Below, one piece after another: positions 33,171 to 41,360 of a stretch of 58,488 nucleotides of DNA (its first letter is position 1; every line of letters begins with the position of its first letter). This stretch comes from Streptomyces sp. ASQP_92 (GTDB lineage Bacteria; Actinomycetota; Actinomycetes; Streptomycetales; Streptomycetaceae): the NCBI RefSeq assembly GCF_025399895.1, contig NZ_JAODUA010000028.1, forward strand, positions 1-58,488, written 5' to 3'. The notes under the pieces were generated by a model. It worked only from the letters and a program-made list of their open reading frames with translations. It did no database searches and was not told the origin of the DNA. The translations under genes were made by a program, and so were the position numbers.

Positions 33171-35921
33171 TCAGAGGAGTTCGTCGTCCGGGAAGAGGTC
33201 GAGCAGCGCTTTGCCGTCCAGATCCGGTGGCACGGCCCTTTCGTCGGACAGGAGCTGCTCCGCCCAGATGATCTTTCCTTCGGCGGTGTAGCGGGTGCCC
33301 CAGCGCTCGGACATCCGGGCGACCAGGAACAGCCCGCGGCCTCCCTCGTCCGTCGTGGCCGCGTACCGCAGATGGGGCGATGTGCTGCTGCCGTCGGTCA
33401 CTTCGCAGGTCAGGACCTGGTCGTGCAGCAGCCGTACCCTGATGGGCGGGGAGCCGTAGCGGATCGCGTTGGTGAGCAGCTCGCTCAGGATCAGTTCCGT
33501 ACCGAACTCCAGGTCCGCAAGTCCCCATTCCCTGACCTTCGCGGCAGCCGCGGCCCGCATCCCGGCGACGGCGCTGGGGACGGGCGGCACGTCCCATTCC
33601 GCGACCCGGTCGGGTCCCAGGGCCCGGGTACGGGCGACCAGCAGCGCCACGTCGTCCTTCGCGCGGCCGGGCAGCAGCGCGCCGAGCACGTCCTGGCAGG
33701 TCTGCTCCGGTGTGCGGTCGGTACGGGAGAGCGCCTGGCGCAGCAGTTCCATGCCGGCGTCGATGTCCCGGGTGCGGTCCTCGATCAGCCCGTCGGTGTA
33801 GAAGACGAGCCGGCTGCCCTCCTCGATGTCCATTTCCATGGTCTCGAACGGCATGGTGCCGAGCCCGAGCGGCGGTCCGGCCGGGATGTCGGGGAACTCG
33901 ACGCTTCCGTCGGGGCGGACCACGGCGGGCAGCGGATGCCCAGCGCGGGCGAAGCAGCAGCGGCGGGTGACCGGGTTGTAGACCGCGTACAAGCAGGTGG
34001 CCCCGGTTATCGCTGAGCCCTCCAGCCCGCCTGCGGCACCCGCCTCGTCCTGGTCGATACGACTCACCAGCTCGTCGAGGTGGCTGAGGAGTTCGTCGGG
34101 CGGCTGGTCCAGCGTGGAGAAGTTGTGCACCGCGGTGCGCAGGCGCCCCATCGTCGCCGCCGCGTGCAGGCCGTGGCCGACGACGTCGCCGACGACCAGG
34201 GCCACGCGGCTGCCCGGCAGCGGGATCACGTCGAACCAGTCGCCGCCTACCCCGGACTGCGCGGGCAGGTAGCGGTGTGCCACCTCGACGGCGCTGTGCC
34301 GGGGCAGTGCCCGCGGCAGCAGGCTGCGCTGGAGCGTCACGGCCAGGGCATGCTCGCGGGTGTAGCGGCGGGCGTTGTCCACGGACACCGCGGCGCGGGC
34401 GACCAGTTCCTCGGCCAGGGAGAGGTCGTCCTCGTCGAACGGCTCGGGCTTCTCCGAGCGCCAGAAGTTGGCCACCCCCAGCACGGCCCCGCGGGCCTGG
34501 AGGGGGACGGTGATGAGCGAGTGGATGCCGTAGCCGATGATGTCTTCCGTACGCTCCGGGTCCTGCGCCTGCCAGCCCGGCGCCCGCGCCAGGTCCGGCA
34601 CCAGCTCGGCGTGCCCGCTGCCGAACCCGCGGGCCTGCGGGGTCGACGGAAGGAACTCGATCAGCTGGCCGCACTCGTACAGCGGGTGGTCGTCGCGGAT
34701 ACCGCTGACGGCGGTCCGGCGCATCTCCGAGCTCGTGGGGTTGGGCTCCTCCCCGCCCAGCACCGGGTCGGGCAGGTCGACGGTCACGAAGTCGGCGAAG
34801 GCGGGCACCGCGACCTCGGCCAGTTCCTCGGCCGTGCGTCTGACGTCCAGCGTGGTACCGATGCCGACCCCCGCGTCGTACAGCAGCCGCAGCCGCTCGC
34901 GCGCCACCTCTGCCCGGCTCGTGAGCGCCCGCAGCTCCGTGGAGTCGCGGATGGTAGCGACAGTCCCCATCGGGCCCCCGGGGCCGTCGGTGGGCCGCTG
35001 GTTCACCACCAGCAGCCGGTCCCCGGCCGCATGGACCTCGTCGGTGGCCTCCCGGCCGGACGCCAGCAGCTCGGCTGTGGCGGGATCAAGTCCTTCCAGC
35101 TCCGCGACCGGGCGTCCCTCGGAGTCGGGGGCCAGTCCCAGCAGCCGCCGGGCCTCGTCGTTGGCGAGCAGCACCGTCCCGTCGCCCGCGACGATGACGA
35201 CGCCTTCCCGCACGGCATGCAGGACCGCGTCGTGGTGCTCGTACATGCGGGTCATCTCCGCCGGGTCGAGCCCGTGAGTCTGGCGCCTGAGGCGTCTGGT
35301 GGCCAGCGCGGTGCCGCCAGTGGCCAACGCGAGGCCCACCGCGCCTGTGCCCAGAACGACGATCAGCTGGTGGTCGGTCTCGCTGCTCACATTGCGGACC
35401 TTGAGACCGGCCGAGACCAGGCCCACCACCCTGCCGCCCGGTGCGGTCACCGGCACCACCGCCTGCACCTCGCGGCCCAGGGGTCCCCGCACGGTCTCGA
35501 CGAGGACCTCGCCCGCCAGGGACGGTCCGATGGTGCCCACGAAACGCTTCCCGATCCGATCCGGCAGCGGATGCGTGTAGCGGATGCCCTCGGTGTCCAT
35601 CACCACGATGAAGTCCACGTGCGCCGCCCTGCGGGTCTCCTCAGTGATCGGCTGGAGCACCTTGGAGGGATCGGGTGAATTCATGGCCGCGATGAGCCCC
35701 GGCGAGTGGGCGAACGTCTCCGCGACGGCGACCGAGCGGTTCTTGGCCTCGTTGTCGAGATCGCGCCTGGTCTGCAGCGCGAGCGCCAGAATCGCGCCGA
35801 TGACGAGCAGGACGACGACTGCCACCTGGAGGATGAAGACCTGCCCGGCGACACTTCTGGGGCGCTTGGGGAGCAGCGACCGAACCGACACGCCCCGTAG
35901 TCGGCCGAAACGCCTGATCAC
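33171..35921 (-). CDS. Sensor PP2C (SpoIIE-type) phosphatase with PAS, GAF and HATPase domains
   Basis: About 916 residues. A first transmembrane helix (VAVVVLLVIGAILALAL, about 33-49) is followed by an extracytoplasmic CACHE-like domain (DFIVVMDTEGIRYTHPLPDR) and a second helix near LGTGAVGLALATGGTALAT. Then come PAS (AVREGVVIVAGDGTVLLAN), GAF (YDAGVGIGTTLDVRRT), the SpoIIE PP2C core (GGDWFDVIPLPGS, VVGDVVGHGLHAAATMG) and a C-terminal anti-sigma-like ATPase (ILSELLTNAIRYGSPP). It likely dephosphorylates a STAS antagonist in response to an outside signal. The frame is open upstream to GTG 36092; I chose GTG 35921, but the start is uncertain. Confidence 0.88.
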   Translation of the reverse strand: MIRRFGRLRGVSVRSLLPKRPRSVAGQVFILQVAVVVLLVIGAILALALQTRRDLDNEAKNRSVAVAETFAHSPGLIAAMNSPDPSKVLQPITEETRRAAHVDFIVVMDTEGIRYTHPLPDRIGKRFVGTIGPSLAGEVLVETVRGPLGREVQAVVPVTAPGGRVVGLVSAGLKVRNVSSETDHQLIVVLGTGAVGLALATGGTALATRRLRRQTHGLDPAEMTRMYEHHDAVLHAVREGVVIVAGDGTVLLANDEARRLLGLAPDSEGRPVAELEGLDPATAELLASGREATDEVHAAGDRLLVVNQRPTDGPGGPMGTVATIRDSTELRALTSRAEVARERLRLLYDAGVGIGTTLDVRRTAEELAEVAVPAFADFVTVDLPDPVLGGEEPNPTSSEMRRTAVSGIRDDHPLYECGQLIEFLPSTPQARGFGSGHAELVPDLARAPGWQAQDPERTEDIIGYGIHSLITVPLQARGAVLGVANFWRSEKPEPFDEDDLSLAEELVARAAVSVDNARRYTREHALAVTLQRSLLPRALPRHSAVEVAHRYLPAQSGVGGDWFDVIPLPGSRVALVVGDVVGHGLHAAATMGRLRTAVHNFSTLDQPPDELLSHLDELVSRIDQDEAGAAGGLEGSAITGATCLYAVYNPVTRRCCFARAGHPLPAVVRPDGSVEFPDIPAGPPLGLGTMPFETMEMDIEEGSRLVFYTDGLIEDRTRDIDAGMELLRQALSRTDRTPEQTCQDVLGALLPGRAKDDVALLVARTRALGPDRVAEWDVPPVPSAVAGMRAAAAAKVREWGLADLEFGTELILSELLTNAIRYGSPPIRVRLLHDQVLTCEVTDGSSTSPHLRYAATTDEGGRGLFLVARMSERWGTRYTAEGKIIWAEQLLSDERAVPPDLDGKALLDLFPDDELL

Positions 35922-36164
35922 ACAATCTGTTCTACACCCCTGTACGCCCGGTCCGCCGGGCAAGCCATAAACGTAATTCCAGCCCCGGTACTGGTAGGAG
36001 CCGGCGATCGAGTAGTCGGTGTTCCCTGCGACGACAGGCGAGGCTTCGTAATGCGGGCCAAGCCGTGGATCGTAGAACGGTTCTTCGCCCACCTGCTACG
36101 AAGTCGCCGTCTCGTGAGCGACTTCGAGCGTGCCATCGCCAGGTCGACGACAGTCTGCCTCACC

Positions 36165-36582
36165 CAGGTCCCGCTGTTCGGCCACTGAACCCGCGCCCAG
36201 GGATTGTCACGTGCGGCGCTCTAGGTGAGACCGAGGGTTGCCAGTGCGGTTGTCCAGTCCCTCACGCTCACGTTCTGTGCCGCGGCGAGCTGCGCCTTGC
36301 CGGAACAGATGGCTATGTGGAGTTTGGATTCGACGCTGTCTTTGGGGTTGTTGGGGCCTGCGCCGGCTTTATGGCCGGGAGAGGGCGGCTCCAGCCAGAG
36401 GTTGCGGAGGGCGTCGGGGTCCCCGCCCAGTTCCAGGCTGATCAGGTGGTCGTATTCGGCATCGTGCAGGGAGCCTGCGTAGCCGTAGGGCTTGACGCTC
36501 GCTGCCTCCTCCGCGTCCGTGACGCTGGCAGGCGGCCGGATCGTCGCCGTGTATCCCGACCGGCAGATCGTCGTCTTCAGCG
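36165..36582. repeat. Second copy of a ~410-bp segment (first at 8454-8862)
   Basis: Both copies begin at CAGGTCCCGCTGTTCGGCCA (ligase C-terminus VPLFGH-stop), run through the opposite-strand HNH-like gene and lose similarity after ATCGTCGCCGTGTATCCCGA plus about 25 bp. By eye the match is high but not perfect, so the duplication is not recent. Confidence 0.75.
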
Positions 36583-36640
36583 TCCAGCCAGGCGCGAAAG
36601 GCGGGGTCGGGCTCGTTGTCGTACGTCGCTCCGGTCTCGG
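36221..36640 (-). pseudogene. HNH-like nuclease-fold protein, copy 2 (5' end unclear)
   Basis: Reliable blocks are PGWTLKTTICRSGYTATIRP, YGYAGSLHDAEYDHLISLEL, GGDPDALRNLWLEPPSPGHK and a tail ending LATLGLT, paralogous to the protein at 8.5-9.0 kb. The upstream part in this frame is Arg-rich noise. In the neighbouring frame there is CTLMLCGAGRQGAWGYLDPE then TGATYDNEPDPAF, which could be a lipoprotein-like start joined by a frameshift. So it is either 5'-truncated or frameshifted. Confidence 0.5.
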
Positions 36641-36807
36641 GATCGAGGTAGCCCCAGGCGCCCTGACGTCCGGCGCCGCACAGCATGAGCGTGCAGGAGA
36701 TCGGCAAGACAACCCTCGCCGGCACGGCTGAGGACCGTGCAAGCGGCCCGCGTGACGCTCGCGGCCCTGCTGAGTTCGACGTCTCCACGCCCAGTGCCGT
36801 GCATCCT

Positions 36808-36884
36808 GCGGGTCTGCCAAACGTTCGGTGCAACCCGGCAGTTGGGGTTACTGGCGGGTTGCACCGAACGTTTGGCAGACCCGC
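36808..36884. repeat. Perfect 30-bp inverted repeat with 17-nt spacer
   Basis: The left arm (36808-36837) starts GCGGGTCTGCCAAACGTTCG and the right arm (36855-36884) starts CGGGTTGCACCGAACGTTTG. Every base pairs. It lies between the HNH-like remnant and a hypothetical gene, in non-coding sequence. It is too long for an ordinary terminator and could be a terminal-repeat relic, a recombination site or a structured RNA. Confidence 0.9.
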
Positions 36885-37266
36885 ACCCGCTGCCTCGACA
36901 TGCAGCACAGTCCAGTGGATGGTGGCGCAGACCGTCTCACCAGGGTCTGCGCGGGCAAGTACGGCCGATGGGGGCAGGTCTGAGTGTTGCCCGACGGTCA
37001 CGAGACCTCAATGGAGGAGCCGCCGCCCGACGTCCGCTCGCCAACGGCTGCCGCCCCCTTCTCAGCCCCGGACCGCCATACCTGAACGCTGCCACCACGG
37101 GTTGCGCCACGTCCAGGACCAGCTCACCACCCAGCCCCGCCGCCCGGTGTGCCAGCGCCTCCACCTGGACAGTGGTCGTAGCCGGCCCGGCTCCCGCCTC
37201 GGATACCGTGTTCCTCTACGGGGTGCCATAACGGATGTGACGCCCCCCACCGGAGGTAGTCAGCGT
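36885..37266. other. Intergenic, weak coding-like signal
   Basis: About 380 bp. On the minus strand (about 36990-37190) EALAHRAAGLGGELVLDVAQ then PVVAAFRYGGPG looks mildly protein-like but has no clear start or stop context. GGAGG just before 37267 is the ribosome-binding site of the next gene. Confidence 0.3.
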
Positions 37267-37656
37267 ATGAGTTCAAAGCGCAGCAAGAATCCAGCCCTGC
37301 CCGTACTTGACGACGCATTCCGGCTCGAGTCGGTCAAGGGCGCCGAAGAGTCCGCCCGTGACTTGGTTGCGCGGCTGGCCACCACCGAGCTGCGCCGCGT
37401 TTCCCACCCGGGCCGACTCACCTGGGATCCCACCGATCAGGCCGAGCCCGTACCGGTCCCGCCGACTGTGGTCGACGGTGACGGGGACCTGTGGCTGCGG
37501 GACCGGGGCACTGGCACCTGGACCATGCCCGAGTTCAACCCGAAGGAGTTCCCGGACCGCTGTGGCGAGGTGCTGACGTGGGCCCAGCTTGCCCGCGAGT
37601 TCGGCCCGCTGACCGCACTGGCCGACGACCGCCGCATCGGCGGCGGCCGACGCTGA
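37267..37656 (+). CDS. Hypothetical protein
   Basis: A 129-residue soluble protein from ATG 37267 with GGAGG 12 nt upstream. It begins MSSKRSKNPALPVLDDAFRL and contains ESARDLVARLATTELRRVSH, a Pro-rich linker and VVDGDGDLWLRDRGTGTWTM, then ending RIGGGRR. Acidic with good codon use, probably intact. No family recognised. Confidence 0.6.
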   Translation: MSSKRSKNPALPVLDDAFRLESVKGAEESARDLVARLATTELRRVSHPGRLTWDPTDQAEPVPVPPTVVDGDGDLWLRDRGTGTWTMPEFNPKEFPDRCGEVLTWAQLAREFGPLTALADDRRIGGGRR

Positions 37657-37921
37657 CCGCGCAGCCTTCAGGGATGCCCGCGCCCCTGAAGCGCTGGTTA
37701 CGGGTAGCTGGGAGCTCCAGCTCACCATCAGCGGCGGAGGTCACCGAGGCTCATGTTTCAGATCTCCCGGAGATGTCAGAGAGTGTTCCCTCGGTCTCCG
37801 TGCCGTGACGCTGTGGGCACCGCGCCGGGTCGTTGGCAGCGACCCCGCCGTCCCGGCTTGGCGGCCGTGCCGGTGTCTGGGCTGTACGTCAGAGCCGGAT
37901 CCTGTCCCGGGCCCGGGCATG

Positions 37922-38077
37922 CTACGTGCGGTCCGCGCTCTTCGCGGCCGGCTTGATGTCCCTGCACTGCGGGGACCTCTCATGCAAGGCGGTCTGCACC
38001 AGCAGCTCACCCAGATCAGCACGCGGCCTCGCAGCCCTCTCCCGCAGCACCTGGCATCCCGGACAGTTCTTCTTCAT
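37922..38077 (-). CDS. Possible small cysteine-containing protein
   Basis: 51 residues starting MKKNCPGCQVLRERAARPRA and containing GELLVQTALHERSPQC. GAGG lies 4 nt before the ATG. CxxC plus a later Cys could bind a metal. There is little support beyond composition. Confidence 0.25.
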   Translation of the reverse strand: MKKNCPGCQVLRERAARPRADLGELLVQTALHERSPQCRDIKPAAKSADRT

Positions 38078-38187
38078 ACGCCTCATCGTGAAGAGTTCGA
38101 GCGTCACAGGGCGGCACCGAACCGCCTGAACCGCACCCCAGCTCACCAGGGCCCTTCCCTCACGAGCAGCGCACGGTGCGCCATGTG

Positions 38188-38233
38188 AGCGGGGCGGGGC
38201 TGTGCAGTCACAGCTGGACAGCCCCGCCCCGCT
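38188..38233. terminator. Terminator downstream of cold-shock gene
   Basis: Perfect 16-bp stem (arms 38188-38203 and 38218-38233, AGCGGGGCGGGGCTGT) with a 14-nt loop, 47 bp after the csp stop. Confidence 0.85.
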
Positions 38234-38279
38234 GACGTCACGAGATCACGACGGCGTGGACCGGACGCGGTGAGGGAGG

Positions 38280-38483
38280 TCAGGCCACGCTGATGTTCTC
38301 GGCCTGCGGGCCCTTCTGTCCCTGCGTGACGTCGAACGTCACCATCTGGCCCTCCTGGAGCTCACGGAAGCCCGAGGAGTTGATCGCGGAGTAGTGGGCG
38401 AAGACGTCCGGGCCACCCCCGTCCTGGGCGATGAAGCCGAAGCCCTTCTCCGCGTTGAACCACTTCACAGTTCCCGTAGCCAT
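38280..38483 (-). CDS. Cold-shock domain protein
   Basis: A 67-residue single OB-fold protein: MATGTVKWFNAEKGFGFIAQ, DVFAHYSAINSSGFRELQEG, then GQKGPQAENISVA. RNP1 (KGFGFI) and RNP2 (DVFAHY) RNA-binding motifs are complete. It binds single-stranded RNA/DNA and acts as an RNA chaperone. The ATG follows GGAAGG at 8 nt. A strong terminator lies downstream, so it is monocistronic. Confidence 0.96.
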   Translation of the reverse strand: MATGTVKWFNAEKGFGFIAQDGGGPDVFAHYSAINSSGFRELQEGQMVTFDVTQGQKGPQAENISVA

Positions 38484-38765
38484 ATCTGATGCCTTCCAGT
38501 CGAGTACGCCTCCCACACCGCGTGAAAGACGGAGGTGGTCGCCCTGGTTCCTGCGGCACAGCACAGCAAAATGCCCACACCTAGGCGTGGGCAAAGGGGA
38601 AATCCGAACCACGACATCTGACACAGACGCTACCCGCCCGCACACGCTGTCACACAGGAAACGGGCACGTGTCCGTGTGCAGAGCTCGGCCGCCCACTCA
38701 ACGTGGCTGGGACTGGTGGGCTCCTGCCTATGGCGTACGGGCTTCTGGCCATCAACAATCGGTAG

Positions 38766-39074
38766 ATGGCGAACAACGGCGAGGGCGGCTGGCGCCCGCG
38801 GGACAGCAAGCACCCTTGGCGACCTCCCAAGGAGGGGCGGCCCCTCCACCCTGAGAGCGGCGATGGTCCTGGCAGGTCGCGGACGCCGCAAAGCGTCGGC
38901 GGCTGGATCGCACTCATCGCGATGATCCTTTGGACCCTTGGCGCGATCCAATGGAACAGCCAAGGCTGCACCTTCTTTCCCACCTCCTACCGTTTGGTCA
39001 TCCAACACGGATTCCCAAGCTCCTACGACAAGTGCAGCAGCGAGACCGAGCAGGGCACCGTCAAGGACAACTGA
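38766..39074 (+). CDS. Hypothetical single-span membrane protein
   Basis: 102 residues: a polar Gly/Pro/Arg-rich N-terminus (MANNGEGGWRPRDSKHPW), one transmembrane helix (GGWIALIAMILWTLGAI), then a short Cys-containing tail (GCTFFPTSYRL, SSYDKCSSE). Probably N-in/C-out with a possible disulphide outside. The ribosome-binding site is weak (GGTAG). Confidence 0.55.
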   Translation: MANNGEGGWRPRDSKHPWRPPKEGRPLHPESGDGPGRSRTPQSVGGWIALIAMILWTLGAIQWNSQGCTFFPTSYRLVIQHGFPSSYDKCSSETEQGTVKDN

Positions 39075-39084
39075 CTCCCAGCGC

Positions 39085-39305
39085 CATCCTTCCCGCCTTC
39101 CTCCCGCAAAGGCCGGCGTGGGCCCTGCTCATCAGGGCGCAGTTGTCGTACACGGGGTCGTCGTAGCGGGGACGCGATCTTCAGCCGCTGCTTGAGGTTC
39201 GCCATCTCCCGGGATCTCCCCGGGCTCCGGATCGAGCCCGCACAGGTCCGCGAGCACCGCGCGGAGGAAGGCTTCGGCCGTAGCTCGGATCTCCTTGAGT
39301 TCAAA
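39085..39305 (-). pseudogene. Unidentified gene remnant in two frames
   Basis: ELKEIRATAEAFLRAVLADL then CGLDPEPGE in one frame, MANLKQRLKI in a second and YDDPVYDNCALMSRAHAGLC then GRKAGRM in a third look like parts of one frameshifted protein. Not recognised. Confidence 0.3.
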
Positions 39306-39387
39306 TGGTGTGGAGCGGTGGACAACGCGGACAACGGACCGAGGGGGCTGCTTGTCGTGCGTTTCCGTGGCGCACGCACAAGACTGG

Positions 39388-41217
39388 TCAGCCTGTCGGG
39401 CGGAACGTGAAGGCCCGGGGTTGGGCGCCGTCGGGGGGAGTGAACCATTCGACGTGCATTGTGTTGTTGCGCGGCTCGGACATGATGCGGCTCGGTGTCT
39501 GGGTGCAGAACCCGGCGGGCTCGGATGCGGTGACCGCTTCGGGGCCGAACTTCAGCCCATTACCGGTGAAGGCGAGGATGGAGACGCCCTTGCAATGGTG
39601 GGCATCTCCGTCCCAAGAGAATTCCGCTCTGGCCTGGCCGAGGGGCCCCTGCACAATGGTCATGCGAACGGAAGAGGTCGGGTCGTTGCCGTCCTGTGCC
39701 CGCCAGGTGCCAAGGAATTGCGCGGGCACGGCACGGTCGCTGGAGGTGGCGCGGCGCAAGGTGGTGGTGATGCCTTGCGACTTCCAGGTGATGGTGTCGG
39801 CGTCCCTGCCCCGCAGGACGATGTCACCGGTCGGGGCGCAGGGGCCCGTGGAGGGGGCGGTGGCCGTTCCCGGTGTGATGACGAGCAGTGCGCCTGCGGA
39901 ACTGACTGTTCCCTGGCTCTGGCACAGAGAATTCCGGGACAGCGTCAGTACGTTGGCCGCCGCGGTTCCCACGGTGCCTGCGCGCAGGACGATGCGGCGC
40001 AGGGAGGGGGACCGTTCGCCGGGCTCGGTGAACTCGCCTTCCCAGGCCCCGATGTAGTCCTTCGGCACCGCCGCGGAGGCAGGGGTGCCGGCGGGAGACG
40101 CGCTGGGTATGGAGTCCGACGGGTCTGCCGACGGCGAAGGTGAGAGCGACGGGCTCAGGCTTGGGGTGCGGGCCGGTGCCGTGGAAGGAGTGGTGGCCAC
40201 AGGTGCGGGGCTGTTCACCGGGCCGCTTGCCGGGGGCTGCTCGTGGCGCAGGGCGAGCACGGTGAAGACCGTGGCCCCGGAGACGACCGCGGTGAGCGCC
40301 AGCGCGGTCACTATGACCAGCATGCGTTGCCAGGAACGGCGTGGACCGCCTGCGCGGAGAGAACCGGTGCGGGGTGGGGCGGGGAGAGCCGGGGTGTTCG
40401 GGGACGCGGACTGAAAGTAGAGCGCCGTGCCCTGTTGTACCGACCTGGCGCTGAGCTGCCGGACGGCGTTGTGCTGCTCCACCAGTGCGGCGCGGGAAAC
40501 GAGAAGGATCGCGGCTGCCTCACGGGAAGTAGCCGTGTAGCGGGCCGGCAGCGCCGCGGCCTCTTCTTCCGCCCCGGCCGGATCCGCGGGAGTCGGTGAC
40601 GTAGCCGCGGATCCGGTGTCGTAGGAAGCTGCTTCGTCGCGTACGCGGGTCACCGCGCTCTGTACGAGACGGACCTGTAGCAGCCGGTTTTCGGCTTCCT
40701 CCAGGTCCCGTGCCGCCGCCGGCGTCTGACCCGCCCGGCCTGACGGCACACCGGCGCTGGCGAACGATGAGCCCTCGGTGGGGGCGAGTTGCCTCTGAAG
40801 ACCGGCGATGATGCCGAGGAGTAGGTGGACGAGTCGCTCGGTGTCCCGCAAGGTCGCCGTCGCCTGCTCCACCGCTTCCCCAGGCGGCACGCCCAGGCCG
40901 GATGCCGCATCGTCCACCGGGGGCACGGGCTGTTGCGCGGCAACTGCCGCGGCATGGAGGCGTTGAGCGTCTTCCCAGCGCTGGATGCGGGTGCGTTCAT
41001 CGCGTACCAAGTCCTGGACCAGGCGCTTGAGTAAGTGCAGATGGATCAGCTTGGTGCCGGAACGGTATTCACCCCAGCTCGTCTTGCTGATCTTGTATCG
41101 CTCGGCCAGCTCCCGGACCGTGAAGTCCTTCGTCAGCGTCCGCACGAACAGCGCCAACGCGTTGGCCTGCTCGCTCTGCCCCTTGGGTCCGCCTTGCGGA
41201 CGGCCTGCCTTCACCAC
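39388..41217 (-). CDS. HTH - transmembrane - extracytoplasmic domain protein
   Basis: About 609 residues from GTG 41217 (GGGGGG 8 nt upstream). The N-terminal HTH is KDFTVRELAERYKISKTSWG (about 31-50), followed by a helical region. One transmembrane helix (MLVIVTALALTAVVSGATVF, about 299-318) precedes a Ser/Pro/Thr linker (PSLSPSLSPSPSADPSDS). The outside ~230 residues form two similar beta-rich modules (YIGAWEGEFTEPGERSPSLR and FLGTWRAQDGNDPTSSVRMT) with paired Cys. This is a one-component membrane regulator design. Divergent from the secreted nuclease gene, which it may sense or control. Confidence 0.75.
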   Translation of the reverse strand: MVKAGRPQGGPKGQSEQANALALFVRTLTKDFTVRELAERYKISKTSWGEYRSGTKLIHLHLLKRLVQDLVRDERTRIQRWEDAQRLHAAAVAAQQPVPPVDDAASGLGVPPGEAVEQATATLRDTERLVHLLLGIIAGLQRQLAPTEGSSFASAGVPSGRAGQTPAAARDLEEAENRLLQVRLVQSAVTRVRDEAASYDTGSAATSPTPADPAGAEEEAAALPARYTATSREAAAILLVSRAALVEQHNAVRQLSARSVQQGTALYFQSASPNTPALPAPPRTGSLRAGGPRRSWQRMLVIVTALALTAVVSGATVFTVLALRHEQPPASGPVNSPAPVATTPSTAPARTPSLSPSLSPSPSADPSDSIPSASPAGTPASAAVPKDYIGAWEGEFTEPGERSPSLRRIVLRAGTVGTAAANVLTLSRNSLCQSQGTVSSAGALLVITPGTATAPSTGPCAPTGDIVLRGRDADTITWKSQGITTTLRRATSSDRAVPAQFLGTWRAQDGNDPTSSVRMTIVQGPLGQARAEFSWDGDAHHCKGVSILAFTGNGLKFGPEAVTASEPAGFCTQTPSRIMSEPRNNTMHVEWFTPPDGAQPRAFTFRPTG

Positions 41218-41360
41218 CCCGAAATCCCCCCGTGGTTGTCCGCGTTGTCCGCCGTCCGCACCCCTCGACCTGCGGACACGCCAGAGCGTTGTTGATGGAC
41301 AATCAGACCAGGTCACATCGTGGGACTCCAGCACTTCCCAGACAAACCCTGGAGCATCCC

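Larger units (their letters stand above)
37657..38279. other. Intergenic with a possible small gene and a terminator
   Basis: About 620 bp. Overlapping frames on both strands are mostly noise. A 51-residue minus-strand frame from ATG 38077 and a strong hairpin at 38188-38233 are listed separately. Confidence 0.4.

Noticed and set aside
34080..35678. 532-codon plus-strand open frame
   Set aside because: Antisense shadow of the SpoIIE-type phosphatase gene with no recognisable domain.
36808..36884. Inverted repeat considered as a Streptomyces telomere
   Set aside because: It is internal and lacks the typical series of short palindromes starting CCCGCGGAGCGGG; a simple long hairpin instead.
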